Positions 49,619 to 61,919 of a stretch of DNA of 64,000 bases are shown one piece after another. Both the position numbers and the translations under genes were made by a program. The notes under the pieces are model-generated. The model searched no databases. It saw only the letters and a list, made by a program, of their open reading frames with translations, and was not told the DNA's origin. Numbering within the stretch: position 1 is the stretch's first letter; every line of letters starts with the position of its first letter. The stretch comes from Charina bottae (lineage: Eukaryota > Chordata > Lepidosauria > Squamata > Charinaidae), in NCBI GenBank assembly GCA_023362775.1, contig JALMGJ010000026.1, forward strand, positions 496,001-560,000, read 5' to 3'.

Positions 49619-51660
49619 ACACCCATTGTCAAAACTGTATATTTCACAGTCAGTGTCAAAACTGTATATATCAAAGCCAGTGTCAAAACTGTATAGTCAC
49701 AGTCAGTGTCAAAACTGTATAGTCACAGCCAGTGTCAAAACTGTATAGTCACAGCCAGTTTCAAAACTGTATATGTCACAGTCAGTGTCAAAACTGTATA
49801 TGTCACAGTCAGTGTCAAAACTGTATATGTCACAGCCAGTGTAAAAACTGTATCTGTCACAGTCAGTGTCAAAACTGTATAGTCACAGCCAGTGTCAAAA
49901 CTGTATATGTCACAGTCAGTGTCAAAACTGTATAGACACAGCCAGTGTCAAAACTATATATGTCAAAGTCAGTGTCAAAACTGTATAGTCACAGCCAGTG
50001 TCAAAACTGTATAGTCACAGCCAGTTTCAAAACTGTATATGTCACAGTCAGTGTCAAAACTGTATATGTCACAGCCAGTGTAAAAATTGTATATGTCACA
50101 GTCAGTTTCAAAACTGTATAGTCACAGCCAGTGTCAAAACTGTATATGTCACAGCCAGTGTCAAAACTGTATATGTCACAGTCAGTGTCAAAACTGTAGA
50201 TATCACAGTCAGTGTCAAAACTGTATATATCAAAGCCAGTCTCAAAACTGTATAGTCACAGTCAGTGTCAAAACTGTATATGTCACAGTCAGTGTCAAAA
50301 CTGTATATGTCAAAGTCAGTGTCAAAACTGTATATGTCACAGCCAGTGTCAAAACTGTATAGTCACAGTCAGTGTCAAAACTGTATAGTCACAGTCAGTG
50401 TCTAAACTGTATAGTCACAGCCAGTGTCTAAACTGTATAGTCACAGCCAGTGTCAAAACTGTATATTTCACAGTCAGTGTCAAAACTGTATATGTCACAG
50501 TCAGTGTCAAAACTGTATAGTCACAGCCAGTGTCAAAACTGTATATGTCACAGCCAGTGTCAAAACTGTATAGTCACAGCCAGTGTCAAAACTGTATAGT
50601 CACAGCCAGTGTCAAAACTGCATATGTCACAGCCAGTGTCAAAACTGTATATGTCACAGCCAGTGTCAAAACTGTATAGTCACAGCCAGTGTCAAAACTG
50701 TATATGTCACAGCCAGTGTCAAAACTGTATAGTCACAGCCAGTGTCAAAACTGTATAGTCACAGCCAGTGTCAAAACTGTATATGTCACAGTCAGTGTCA
50801 AAACTGTATATGTCACAGCCAGTGTCAAAACTGTATAGTCACAGCCAGTGTCAAAACTGTATATGTCACAGTCAGTGTCAAAACTGTATAGTCACAGCCA
50901 GTGTCAAAACTGTATATGTCACAGTCAGTGTCAAAACTGTATATGTCACAGTCAGTGTCAAAACTGTATAGTCACAGACAGTGTCAAAAGTGTATATGTC
51001 ACAGCCCGTGTCAAAACTGTATATGTCAAAGTCAGTGTCAATACTGTATAGTCACAGCCAGTGTCAAAACTGTATATGTCACAGCCAGTGTCAAAACTGT
51101 ATATGTCACAGCCAGTGTCAAAACTGTATAGTCACAGCCAGTGTAAAAACTATATATGTCACAGTCAGTGTCAAAACTGTATATGTCACAGCCAGTGTCA
51201 AAACTGTATAGTCACAGCCAGTGTCAAAACTGTATATGTCACAGCCAGTGACAAAACTGTGCATGTCACAGCCAGTGTCAAAAATGTATATGTCCCAGCC
51301 AGTGTCAAAACTGTATAGTCACAGCCAGTGTCAAAACTGTATATGTCACAGTCAGTGTCAAAACTGTATATGTCACAGCCAGTTTCAAAACTGTATAGCC
51401 ACAGCCAGTGTCAAAACTGTATATGTCACAGCCAGTGTCAAAACTGTATAGTCACAGCCAGTGTCAAAACTGCATATGTCACTGCCAGTGTCAAAACTGT
51501 ATATGTCACAGCCAGTGTCAAAACTGTATATGTCACAGTCAGTGTCAAAACTGTATAGTCACAGCCAGTGTCAAAAGTGTATATGTCACAGCCCGTGTCA
51601 AAACTGTATATGTCACAGTCAGTGTCAATACTGTATAGTCACAGTCAGTTTCAAAACTGT
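49619..51660. repeat. Long-range duplicate block 2, right copy
   Basis: This is the partner of 15890-17960, and it forms the same B-to-A transition. Differences include GTCTCAAAAC near 50239 and one monomer fewer near 50.72 kb. Confidence 0.85.
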
Positions 51661-52498
51661 ATATGTCACAGCCAGTGTCAAAACTGTATATGTCACAGCC
51701 AGTGTAAAAACTGTATATGTCTCAGTCAGTGTCAAAACTGTATAGTCACAGCCAGTGTCAAAACTGTATATGTCACAGCCAGTGTCAAAACTGTATATGT
51801 CACAGTCAGTGTCAAAACTGTATAGTCACAGCCAGTGTCAAAACTGTATATGTCACAGCCAGTGTCAAAACTGTATATTTCACAGCCAGTGTCAAAACTG
51901 TATATGTCACAGTCAGTGTCAAAACTGTATATTTCACAGTCAGTGTCAAAACTGTATATATCAAACCAGTGTCAAAACTGTATAGTCACACTCAGTGTCA
52001 AAACTGTAGATATCACAGTCAGTGTCAAAACTGTATATATCAAAGCCAGTGTCAAAACTGTATAGTCACAGTCAGTGTCAAAACTGTATATGTCACAGTC
52101 AGTGTCAAAACTGTATATGTCAAAGTCAGTGTCAAAACTGTATATGTCACAGCCAGTGTCAAAACTGTATAGTCACAGTCAGTGTCAAAACTGTATAGTC
52201 ACAGTCAGTGTCAAAACTGTGTAGTCACAGCCAGTGTCAAAACTGTATATGTCACAGCCAGTGTCAAAACTGTATAGTCACAGCCAGTGTCAAAACTGTA
52301 TAGTCACAGCCAGTGTCAAAACTGCATATGTCACAGCCAGTGTCAAAACTGTATATGTCACAGCCAGTGTCAAAACTGTATAGTCACAGCCAGTGTCAAA
52401 ACTGTATATGTCACAGCCAGTGTCAAAACTGTATATGTCACAGCCAGTGTCAAAACTGTATAGTCACAGCCAGTGTCAAAACTGTATAGTCACAGCCA
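50768..52498. repeat. Family A HOR unit (1,731 bp)
   Basis: The unit shares GTCACTGCC and GTCCCAG variants with the units at 17-22 kb, consistent with common descent. It has a GTGACAAAAC monomer near 51250 and a 25-bp monomer (CAAACCAG) at 51960. Confidence 0.8.
51960..51984. repeat. Rare 25-bp monomer (CAAACCAG)
   Basis: One G is missing (CAAACCAG for CAAAGCCAG) in a TATAG-class monomer. The duplicate is at 56484-56508. Confidence 0.88.
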
Positions 52499-53241
52499 GT
52501 GTCAAAACTGTATATGTCACAGTCAGTGTCAAAACTGTATATGTCACAGCCAGTGTCAAAACTGTATAGTCACAGCCAGTGTCAAAACTGTATATGTCAC
52601 AGTCAGTGTCAAAACTGTATAGTCACAGCCAGTGTCAAAACTGTATATGTCACAGTCAGTGTCAAAACTGTATATGTCAAAGTCAGTGTCAAAACTGTAT
52701 AGTCACAGACAGTGTCAAAAGTGTATATGTCACAGCCCGTGTCAAAACTGTATATGTCAAAGTCAGTGTCAAAACTGTATATGTCACAGCCAGTGTCAAA
52801 ACTGTATAGTCACAGTCAGTGTCAAAACTGTATAGTCACAGTCAGTGTCTAAACTGTATAGTCACAGCCAGTGTCTAAACTGTATAGTCACAGCCAGTGT
52901 CAAAACTGTATATTTCACAGTCAGTGTCAAAACTGTATATGTCACAGTCAGTGTCAAAACTGTATAGTCACAGCCAGTGTCAAAACTGTATATGTCACAG
53001 CCAGTGTCAAAACTGTATAGTCACAGCCAGTGTCAAAACTGTATAGTCACAGCCAGTGTCAAAACTGCATATGTCACAGCCAGTGTCAAAACTGTATATG
53101 TCACAGCCAGTGTCAAAACTGTATAGTCACAGCCAGTGTCAAAACTGTATATGTCACAGCCAGTGTCAAAACTGTATATGTCACAGCCAGTGTCAAAACT
53201 GTATAGTCACAGCCAGTGTCAAAACTGTATAGTCACAGCCA
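52499..53241. repeat. Family A HOR fragment (743 bp)
   Basis: The A start block passes quickly into the terminal GTCTAAAC doublet (52847/52873), so the middle of the HOR is missing. The same 743-bp fragment recurs at 57023. Confidence 0.78.
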
Positions 53242-54971
53242 GTGTCAAAACTGTATATGTCACAGTCAGTGTCAAAACTGTATATGTCACAGCCAGTGTC
53301 AAAACTGTATAGTCACAGCCAGTGTCAAAACTGTATATGTCACAGTCAGTGTCAAAACTGTATAGTCACAGCCAGTGTCAAAACTGTATAGTCACAGACA
53401 GTGTCAAAAGTGTATATGTCACAGCCCGTGTCAAAACTGTATATGTCAAAGTCAGTGTCAATACTGTATAGTCACAGCCAGTGTCAAAACTGTATATGTC
53501 ACAGCCAGTGTCAAAACTGTATAGTCACAGCCAGTGTAAAAACTATATATGTCACAGTCAGTGTCAAAACTGTATATGTCACAGCCAGTGTCAAAACTGT
53601 ATAGTCACAGCCAGTGTCAAAACTGTATATGTCACAGCCAGTGTCAAAACTGTGCATGTCACAGCCAGTGTCAAAAATGTATATGTCCCAGCCAGTGTCA
53701 AAACTGTATAGTCACAGCCAGTGTCAAAACTGTATATGTCACAGTCAGTGTCAAAACTGTATATGTCACAGCCAGTTTCAAAACTGTATAGCCACAGCCA
53801 GTGTCAAAACTGTATATGTCACAGCCAGTGTCAAAACTGTATAGTCACAGCCAGTGTCAAAACTGCATATGTCACTGCCAGTGTCAAAACTGTATATGTC
53901 ACAGCCAGTGTCAAAACTGTATATGTCACAGTCAGTGTCAAAACTGTATAGTCACAGCCAGTGTCAAAAGTGTATATGTCACAGCCCGTGTCAAAACTGT
54001 ATATGTCACAGTCAGTGTCAATACTGTATAGTCACAGTCAGTTTCAAAACTGTATATGTCACAGCCAGTGTCAAAACTGTATATGTCACAGCCAGTGTAA
54101 AAACTGTATATGTCACAGTCAGTGTCAAAACTGTATTGTCACAGCCAGTGTCAAAACTGTATATGTCACAGCCAGTGTCAAAACTGTATATGTCACAGTC
54201 AGTGTCAAAACTGTATAGTCACAGCCAGTGTCAAAACTGTATATGTCACAGCCAGTGTCAAAACTGTATATTTCACAGCCAGTGTCAAAACTGTATATGT
54301 CACAGTCAGTGTCAAAACTGTATATTTCACAGTCAGTGTCAAAACTGTATATATCAAAGCCAGTGTCAAAACTGTATAGTCACACTCAGTGTCAAAACTG
54401 TAGATATCACAGTCAGTGTCAAAACTGTATATATCAAAGCCAGTGTCAAAACTGTATAGTCACAGTCAGTGTCAAAACTGTATATGTCACAGTCAGTGTC
54501 AAAACTGTATATGTCAAAGTCAGTGTCAAAACTGTATATGTCACAGCCAGTGTCAAAACTGTATAGTCACAGTCAGTGTCAAAACTGTATAGTCACAGTC
54601 AGTGTCTAAACTGTATAGTCACAGCCAGTGTCTAAACTGTATAGTCACAGCCAGTGTCAAAACTGTATATTTCACAGTCAGTGTCAAAACTGTATATGTC
54701 ACAGTCAGTGTCAAAACTGTGTAGTCACAGCCAGTGTCAAAACTGTATATGTCAAAGCCAGTGTCAAAACTGTATAGTCACAGCCAGTGTCAAAACTGTA
54801 TAGTCACAGCCAGTGTCAAAACTGCATATGTCACAGCCAATGTCAAAACTGTATATGTCACAGCCAGTGTCAAAACTGTATAGTCACAGCCAGTGTCAAA
54901 ACTGTATATGTCACAGCCAGTGTCAAAACTGTATAGTCACAGCCAGTGTCAAAACTGTATAGTCACAGCCA
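53242..54971. repeat. Family A HOR unit (1,730 bp)
   Basis: The start block is shortened by loss of monomers before the CACAGACAG/CCCGTG landmark at about 53.4 kb; the unit then follows the 17-22 kb subtype. The TAG of a 26-mer is changed to TTG near 54137, which lengthens an ORF. The doublet is at 54604/54630. Confidence 0.78.
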
Positions 54972-57022
54972 GTGTCAAAACTGTATATGTCACAGTCAGT
55001 GTCAAAACTGTATATGTCACAGCCAGTGTCAAAACTGTATAGTCACAGCCAGTGTCAAAACTGTATATGTCACAGTCAGTGTCAAAACTGTATAGTCACA
55101 GCCAGTGTCAAAACTGTATATGTCACAGTCAGTGTCAAAACTGTATATGTCAAAGTCAGTGTCAAAACTGTATAGTCACAGACAGTGTCAAAAGTGTATA
55201 TGTCACAGCCCGTGTCAAAACTGTATATGTCAAAGTCAGTGTCAATACTGTATAGTCACAGCCAGTGTCAAAACTGTATATGTCACAGCCAGTGTCAAAA
55301 CTGTATGTGTCACAGCCAGTGTCAAAACTGTATAGTCACAGCCAGTGTAAAAACTATATATGTCACAGTCAGTGTCAAAACTGTATATGTCACAGCCAGT
55401 GTCAAAACTGTATAGTCACAGCCAGTGTCAAAACTGTATATGTCACAGCCAGTGTCAAAACTGTGCATGTCACAGCCAGTGTCAAAAATGTATATGTCAC
55501 AGCCAGTGTCAAAACTGTATAGTCACAGCCAGTGTCAAAACTGTATATGTCACAGTCAGTGTCAATACTGTATAGTCACAGCCAGTGTCAAAACTGTATA
55601 TGTCACAGCCAGTGTCAAAACTGTATATGTCACAGCCAGTGTCAAAACTGTATAGTCACAGCCAGTGTAAAAACTATATATGTCACAGTCAGTGTCAAAA
55701 CTGTATATGTCACAGCCAGTGTCAAAACTGTATAGTCACAGCCAGTGTCAAAACTGTATATGTCACAGCCAGTGACAAAACTGTGCATGTCACAGCCAGT
55801 GTCAAAAATGTATATGTCCCAGCCAGTGTCAAAACTGTATAGTCACAGCCAGTGTCAAAACTGTATATGTCACAGTCAGTGTCAAAACTGTATATGTCAC
55901 AGCCAGTTTCAAAACTGTATAGCCACAGCCAGTGTCAAAACTGTATATGTCACAGCCAGTGTCAAAACTGTATAGTCACAGCCAGTGTCAAAACTGCATA
56001 TGTCACTGCCAGTGTCAAAACTGTATATGTCACAGCCAGTGTCAAAACTGTATATGTCACAGTCAGTGTCAAAACTGTATAGTCACAGCCAGTGTCAAAA
56101 GTGTATATGTCACAGCCCGTGTCAAAACTGTATATGTCACAGTCAGTGTCAATACTGTATAGTCACAGTCAGTTTCAAAACTGTATATGTCACAGCCAGT
56201 GTCAAAACTGTATATGTCACAGCCAGTGTAAAAACTGTATATGTCTCAGTCAGTGTCAAAACTGTATAGTCACAGCCAGTGTCAAAACTGTATATGTCAC
56301 AGCCAGTGTCAAAACTGTATATGTCACAGTCAGTGTCAAAACTGTATAGTCACAGCCAGTGTCAAAACTGTATATGTCACAGCCAGTGTCAAAACTGTAT
56401 ATTTCACAGCCAGTGTCAAAACTGTATATGACACAGTCAGTGTCAAAACTGTATATTTCACAGTCAGTGTCAAAACTGTATATATCAAACCAGTGTCAAA
56501 ACTGTATAGTCACACTCAGTGTCAAAACTGTAGATATCACAGTCAGTGTCAAAACTGTATATATCAAAGCCAGTGTCAAAACTGTATAGTCACAGTCAGT
56601 GTCAAAACTGTATATGTCACAGTCAGTGTCAAAACTGTATATGTCAAAGTCAGTGTCAAAACTGTATATGTCACAGCCAGTGTCAAAACTGTATAGTCAC
56701 AGTCAGTGTCAAAACTGTATAGTCACAGTCAGTGTCAAAACTGTGTAGTCACAGCCAGTGTCAAAACTGTATATGTCACAGCCAGTGTCAAAACTGTATA
56801 GTCACAGCCAGTGTCAAAACTGTATAGTCACAGCCAGTGTCAAAACTGCATATGTCACAGCCAGTGTCAAAACTGTATATGTCACAGCCAGTGTCAAAAC
56901 TGTATAGTCACAGCCAGTGTCAAAACTGTATATGTCACAGCCAGTGTCAAAACTGTATATGTCACAGCCAGTGTCAAAACTGTATAGTCACAGCCAGTGT
57001 CAAAACTGTATAGTCACAGCCA
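54972..57022. repeat. Family A HOR unit (2,051 bp, contains a duplication junction)
   Basis: The unit begins canonically, but at about 55,554 the order jumps back to the CAATACTG landmark already passed. This is the junction of the 4.5-kb tandem duplication. ACTATATATG and GTGCATG landmarks therefore occur twice (near 55350/55670 and 55465/55785). Confidence 0.8.
56484..56508. repeat. Rare 25-bp monomer (duplicate copy)
   Basis: This shares the CAAACCAG deletion with 51960-51984, at an offset of 4,524. Confidence 0.88.
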
Positions 57023-57765
57023 GTGTCAAAACTGTATATGTCACAGTCAGTGTCAAAACTGTATATGTCACAGCCAGTGTCAAAACTGTATAGTCACAGC
57101 CAGTGTCAAAACTGTATATGTCACAGTCAGTGTCAAAACTGTATAGTCACAGCCAGTGTCAAAACTGTATATGTCACAGTCAGTGTCAAAACTGTATATG
57201 TCAAAGTCAGTGTCAAAACTGTATAGTCACAGACAGTGTCAAAAGTGTATATGTCACAGCCCGTGTCAAAACTGTATATGTCAAAGTCAGTGTCAAAACT
57301 GTATATGTCACAGCCAGTGTCAAAACTGTATAGTCACAGTCAGTGTCAAAACTGTATAGTCACAGTCAGTGTCTAAACTGTATAGTCACAGCCAGTGTCT
57401 AAACTGTATAGTCACAGCCAGTGTCAAAACTGTATATTTCACAGTCAGTGTCAAAACTGTATATGTCACAGTCAGTGTCAAAACTGTATAGTCACAGCCA
57501 GTGTCAAAACTGTATATGTCACAGCCAGTGTCAAAACTGTATAGTCACAGCCAGTGTCAAAACTGTATAGTCACAGCCAGTGTCAAAACTGCATATGTCA
57601 CAGCCAGTGTCAAAACTGTATATGTCACAGCCAGTGTCAAAACTGTATAGTCACAGCCAGTGTCAAAACTGTATATGTCACAGCCAGTGTCAAAACTGTA
57701 TATGTCACAGCCAGTGTCAAAACTGTATAGTCACAGCCAGTGTCAAAACTGTATAGTCACAGCCA
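57023..57765. repeat. Family A HOR fragment (743 bp)
   Basis: This is a second copy of the fragment at 52499-53241, with the GTCTAAAC doublet at 57371/57397. Confidence 0.78.
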
Positions 57766-59468
57766 GTGTCAAAACTGTATATGTCACAGCCAGTGTCAAA
57801 ACTGTATAGTCACAGCCAGTGTCAAAACTGTATATGTCACAGTCAGTGTCAAAACTGTATAGTCACAGCCAGTGTCAAAACTGTATAGTCACAGACAGTG
57901 TCAAAAGTGTATATGTCACAGCCCGTGTCAAAACTGTATATGTCAAAGTCAGTGTCAATACTGTATAGTCACAGCCAGTGTCAAAACTGTATATGTCACA
58001 GCCAGTGTCAAAACTGTATAGTCACAGCCAGTGTAAAAACTATATATGTCACAGTCAGTGTCAAAACTGTATATGTCACAGCCAGTGTCAAAACTGTATA
58101 GTCACAGCCAGTGTCAAAACTGTATATGTCACAGCCAGTGTCAAAACTGTGCATGTCACAGCCAGTGTCAAAAATGTATATGTCCCAGCCAGTGTCAAAA
58201 CTGTATAGTCACAGCCAGTGTCAAAACTGTATATGTCACAGTCAGTGTCAAAACTGTATATGTCACAGCCAGTTTCAAAACTGTATAGCCACAGCCAGTG
58301 TCAAAACTGTATATGTCACAGCCAGTGTCAAAACTGTATAGTCACAGCCAGTGTCAAAACTGCATATGTCACTGCCAGTGTCAAAACTGTATATGTCACA
58401 GCCAGTGTCAAAACTGTATATGTCACAGTCAGTGTCAAAACTGTATAGTCACAGCCAGTGTCAAAAGTGTATATGTCACAGCCCGTGTCAAAACTGTATA
58501 TGTCACAGTCAGTGTCAATACTGTATAGTCACAGTCAGTTTCAAAACTGTATATGTCACAGCCAGTGTCAAAACTGTATATGTCACAGCCAGTGTAAAAA
58601 CTGTATATGTCACAGTCAGTGTCAAAACTGTATTGTCACAGCCAGTGTCAAAACTGTATATGTCACAGCCAGTGTCAAAACTGTATATGTCACAGTCAGT
58701 GTCAAAACTGTATAGTCACAGCCAGTGTCAAAACTGTATATGTCACAGCCAGTGTCAAAACTGTATATTTCACAGCCAGTGTCAAAACTGTATATGTCAC
58801 AGTCAGTGTCAAAACTGTATATTTCACAGTCAGTGTCAAAACTGTATATATCAAAGCCAGTGTCAAAACTGTATAGTCACACTCAGTGTCAAAACTGTAG
58901 ATATCACAGTCAGTGTCAAAACTGTATATATCAAAGCCAGTGTCAAAACTGTATAGTCACAGTCAGTGTCAAAACTGTATATGTCACAGTCAGTGTCAAA
59001 ACTGTATATGTCAAAGTCAGTGTCAAAACTGTATATGTCACAGCCAGTGTCAAAACTGTATAGTCACAGTCAGTGTCAAAACTGTATAGTCACAGTCAGT
59101 GTCTAAACTGTATAGTCACAGCCAGTGTCTAAACTGTATAGTCACAGCCAGTGTCAAAACTGTATATTTCACAGTCAGTGTCAAAACTGTATATGTCACA
59201 GTCAGTGTCAAAACTGTGTAGTCACAGCCAGTGTCAAAACTGTATATGTCAAAGCCAGTGTCAAAACTGTATAGTCACAGCCAGTGTCAAAACTGTATAG
59301 TCACAGCCAGTGTCAAAACTGCATATGTCACAGCCAATGTCAAAACTGTATATGTCACAGCCAGTGTCAAAACTGTATAGTCACAGCCAGTGTCAAAACT
59401 GTATATGTCACAGCCAGTGTCAAAACTGTATAGTCACAGCCAGTGTCAAAACTGTATAGTCACAGCCA
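57766..59468. repeat. Family A HOR unit (1,703 bp)
   Basis: This copy of 53242-54971 lacks one 27-bp monomer in its start block (1,730 minus 27). It shares the TAG-to-TTG change (near 58634). The doublet is at 59101/59127. Confidence 0.78.
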
Positions 59469-61919
59469 GTGTCAAAACTGTATATGTCACAGTCAGTGTC
59501 AAAACTGTATATGTCACAGCCAGTGTCAAAACTGTATAGTCACAGCCAGTGTCAAAACTGTATATGTCACAGTCAGTGTCAAAACTGTATAGTCACAGCC
59601 AGTGTCAAAACTGTATATGTCACAGTCAGTGTCAAAACTGTATATGTCAAAGTCAGTGTCAAAACTGTATAGTCACAGACAGTGTCAAAAGTGTATATGT
59701 CACAGCCCGTGTCAAAACTGTATATGTCAAAGTCAGTGTCAATACTGTATAGTCACAGCCAGTGTCAAAACTGTATATGTCACAGCCAGTGTCAAAACTG
59801 TATGTGTCACAGCCAGTGTCAAAACTGTATAGTCACAGCCAGTGTAAAAACTATATATGTCACAGTCAGTGTCAAAACTGTATATGTCACAGCCAGTGTC
59901 AAAACTGTATAGTCACAGCCAGTGTCAAAACTGTATATGTCACAGCCAGTGTCAAAACTGTGCATGTCACAGCCAGTGTCAAAAATGTATATGTCACAGC
60001 CAGTGTCAAAACTGTATAGTCACAGCCAGTGTCAAAACTGTATATGTCACAGTCAGTGTCAAAACTGTATATGTCACAGCCAGTTTCAAAACTGTATAGC
60101 CACAGCCAGTGTCAAAACTGTATATGTCACAGCCAGTGTCAAAACTGTATAGTCACAGCCAGTGTCAAAACTGCATATGTCACAGCCAGTGTCAAAACTG
60201 TATATGTCACAGCCAGTGTCAAAACTGTATATGTCACAGTCAGTGTCAAAACTGTATAGTCACAGCCAGTGTCAAAAGTGTATATGTCACAGCCCGTGTC
60301 AAAACTGTATATGTCACAGTCAGTGTCAATACTGTATAGTCACAGTCAGTTTCAAAACTGTATATGTCACAGCCAGTGTCAAAACTGTATATGTCACAGT
60401 CAGTGTCAAAACTGTATAGTCACAGCCAGTGTCAAAACTGTATATGTCACAGCCAGTGTCAAAACTGTATATGTCACAGTCAGTGTCAAAACTGTATAGT
60501 CACAGCCAGTGTCAAAACTGTATATGTCACAGCCAGTGTCAAAACTGTATATTTCACAGCCAGTGTCAAAACTGTATATGTCACAGTCAGTGTCAAAACT
60601 GTATATTTCACAGTCAGTGTCAAAACTGTATATATCAAAGCCAGTGTCAAAACTGTATTGTCACACTCAGTGTCAAAACTGTATATGTCACAGTCAGTGT
60701 CAAAACTGTATATGTCAAAGTCAGTGTCAAAACTGTATATGTCACAGCCAGTGTCAAAACTGTATAGTCACAGCCAGTGTCAAAACTGTATATTTCACAG
60801 TCAGTGTCAAAACTGTATATATCAAAGCCAGTGTCAAAACTGTATAGTCACAGTCAGTGTCAAAACTGTATAGTCACAGCCAGTGTCAAAACTGTATAGT
60901 CACAGCCAGTTTCAAAACTGTATATGTCACAGTCAGTGTCAAAACTGTATATGTCACAGTCACTGTCAAAACTGTATATGTCACAGCCAGTGTAAAAACT
61001 GTATATGTCACAGTCAGTGTCAAAACTGTATAGTCAGAGCCAGTGTCAAAACTGTATATGTCACAGTCAGTGTCAAAACTGTATAGTCACAGCCAGTGTC
61101 AAAACTGTATATGTCAAAGTTAGTGTCAAAACTGTATAGTCACAGCCAGTGTCAAAACTGTATAGTCACAGCCAGTTTCAAAGCTGTATATGTCACAGTC
61201 AGTGTCAAAACTGTATATGTCACAGCCAGTGTAAAAACTGTATATGTCACAGTCAGTGTCAAAACTGTATAGTCACAGCCAGTGTCAAAACTGTATATGT
61301 CACAGCCAGTGTCAAAACTGTATATGTCAAAGTCAGTGTCAAAACTGTATATGTCACAGCCAGTGTCAAAACTGTATATTTCACAGCCAGTGTCAAAACT
61401 GTATATGTCACAGTCAGTGTCAAAACTGTATATATCACAGTCAGTGTCAAAACTGTATATATCAAAGCCAGTGTCAAAACTGTATAGTCACAGTCAGTGT
61501 CAAAACTGTATAGTCACAGTCAGTGTCTAAACTGTATAGTCACAGCCAGTGTCTAAACTGTATAGTCACAGCCAGTGTCAAAACTGTATATTTCACAGTC
61601 AGTGTCAAAACTGTATATGTCACAGTCAGTGTCAAAACTGTGTAGTCACAGCCAGTGTCAAAACTGTATATGTCACAGCCAGTGTCAAAACTGTATAGTC
61701 ACAGCCAGTGTCAAAACTGTATAGTCACAGCCAGTGTCAAAACTGCATATGTCACAGCCAGTGTCAAAACTGTATATGTCACAGCCAGTGTCAAAACTGT
61801 ATAGTCACAGCCAGTGTCAAAACTGTATATGTCACAGCCAGTGTCAAAACTGTATATGTCACAGCCAGTGTCAAAACTGTATAGTCACAGCCAGTGTCAA
61901 AACTGTATAGTCACAGCCA
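59469..61919. repeat. Family A HOR unit, canonical 2,451 bp
   Basis: The start-to-start distance is again exactly 2,451 bp, far from the first two canonical units at 1.3 and 4.7 kb. It carries TATGTGTC near 59800, shared with 55305. The doublet is at 61525/61551. Confidence 0.82.

Larger units (their letters stand above)
51030..60050. repeat. Tandem duplication, 4,524/4,497-bp units
   Basis: 51030-55553 is followed by 55554-60050. Up to about 52.8 kb the offset is 4,524 (GTGACAAAAC near 51250/55774; 25-bp monomer 51960/56484). From about 53.4 kb it is 4,497, so the second copy lacks one 27-bp monomer near 57.78 kb. TATGTGTC near 55305/59802 lies in the distal part. Confidence 0.88.

Noticed and set aside
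53854..54459. Longest ORF, 201 aa, as a repeat-protein gene (also 58351, 19332, 21708)
   Set aside because: It is an overlapping read-through of satellite monomers in three successive frames. Its start is usually GTG, its ends are set by 26-mers, and other frames over the same DNA are equally open. There is no signal of codon selection, promoter or non-repeat domain.
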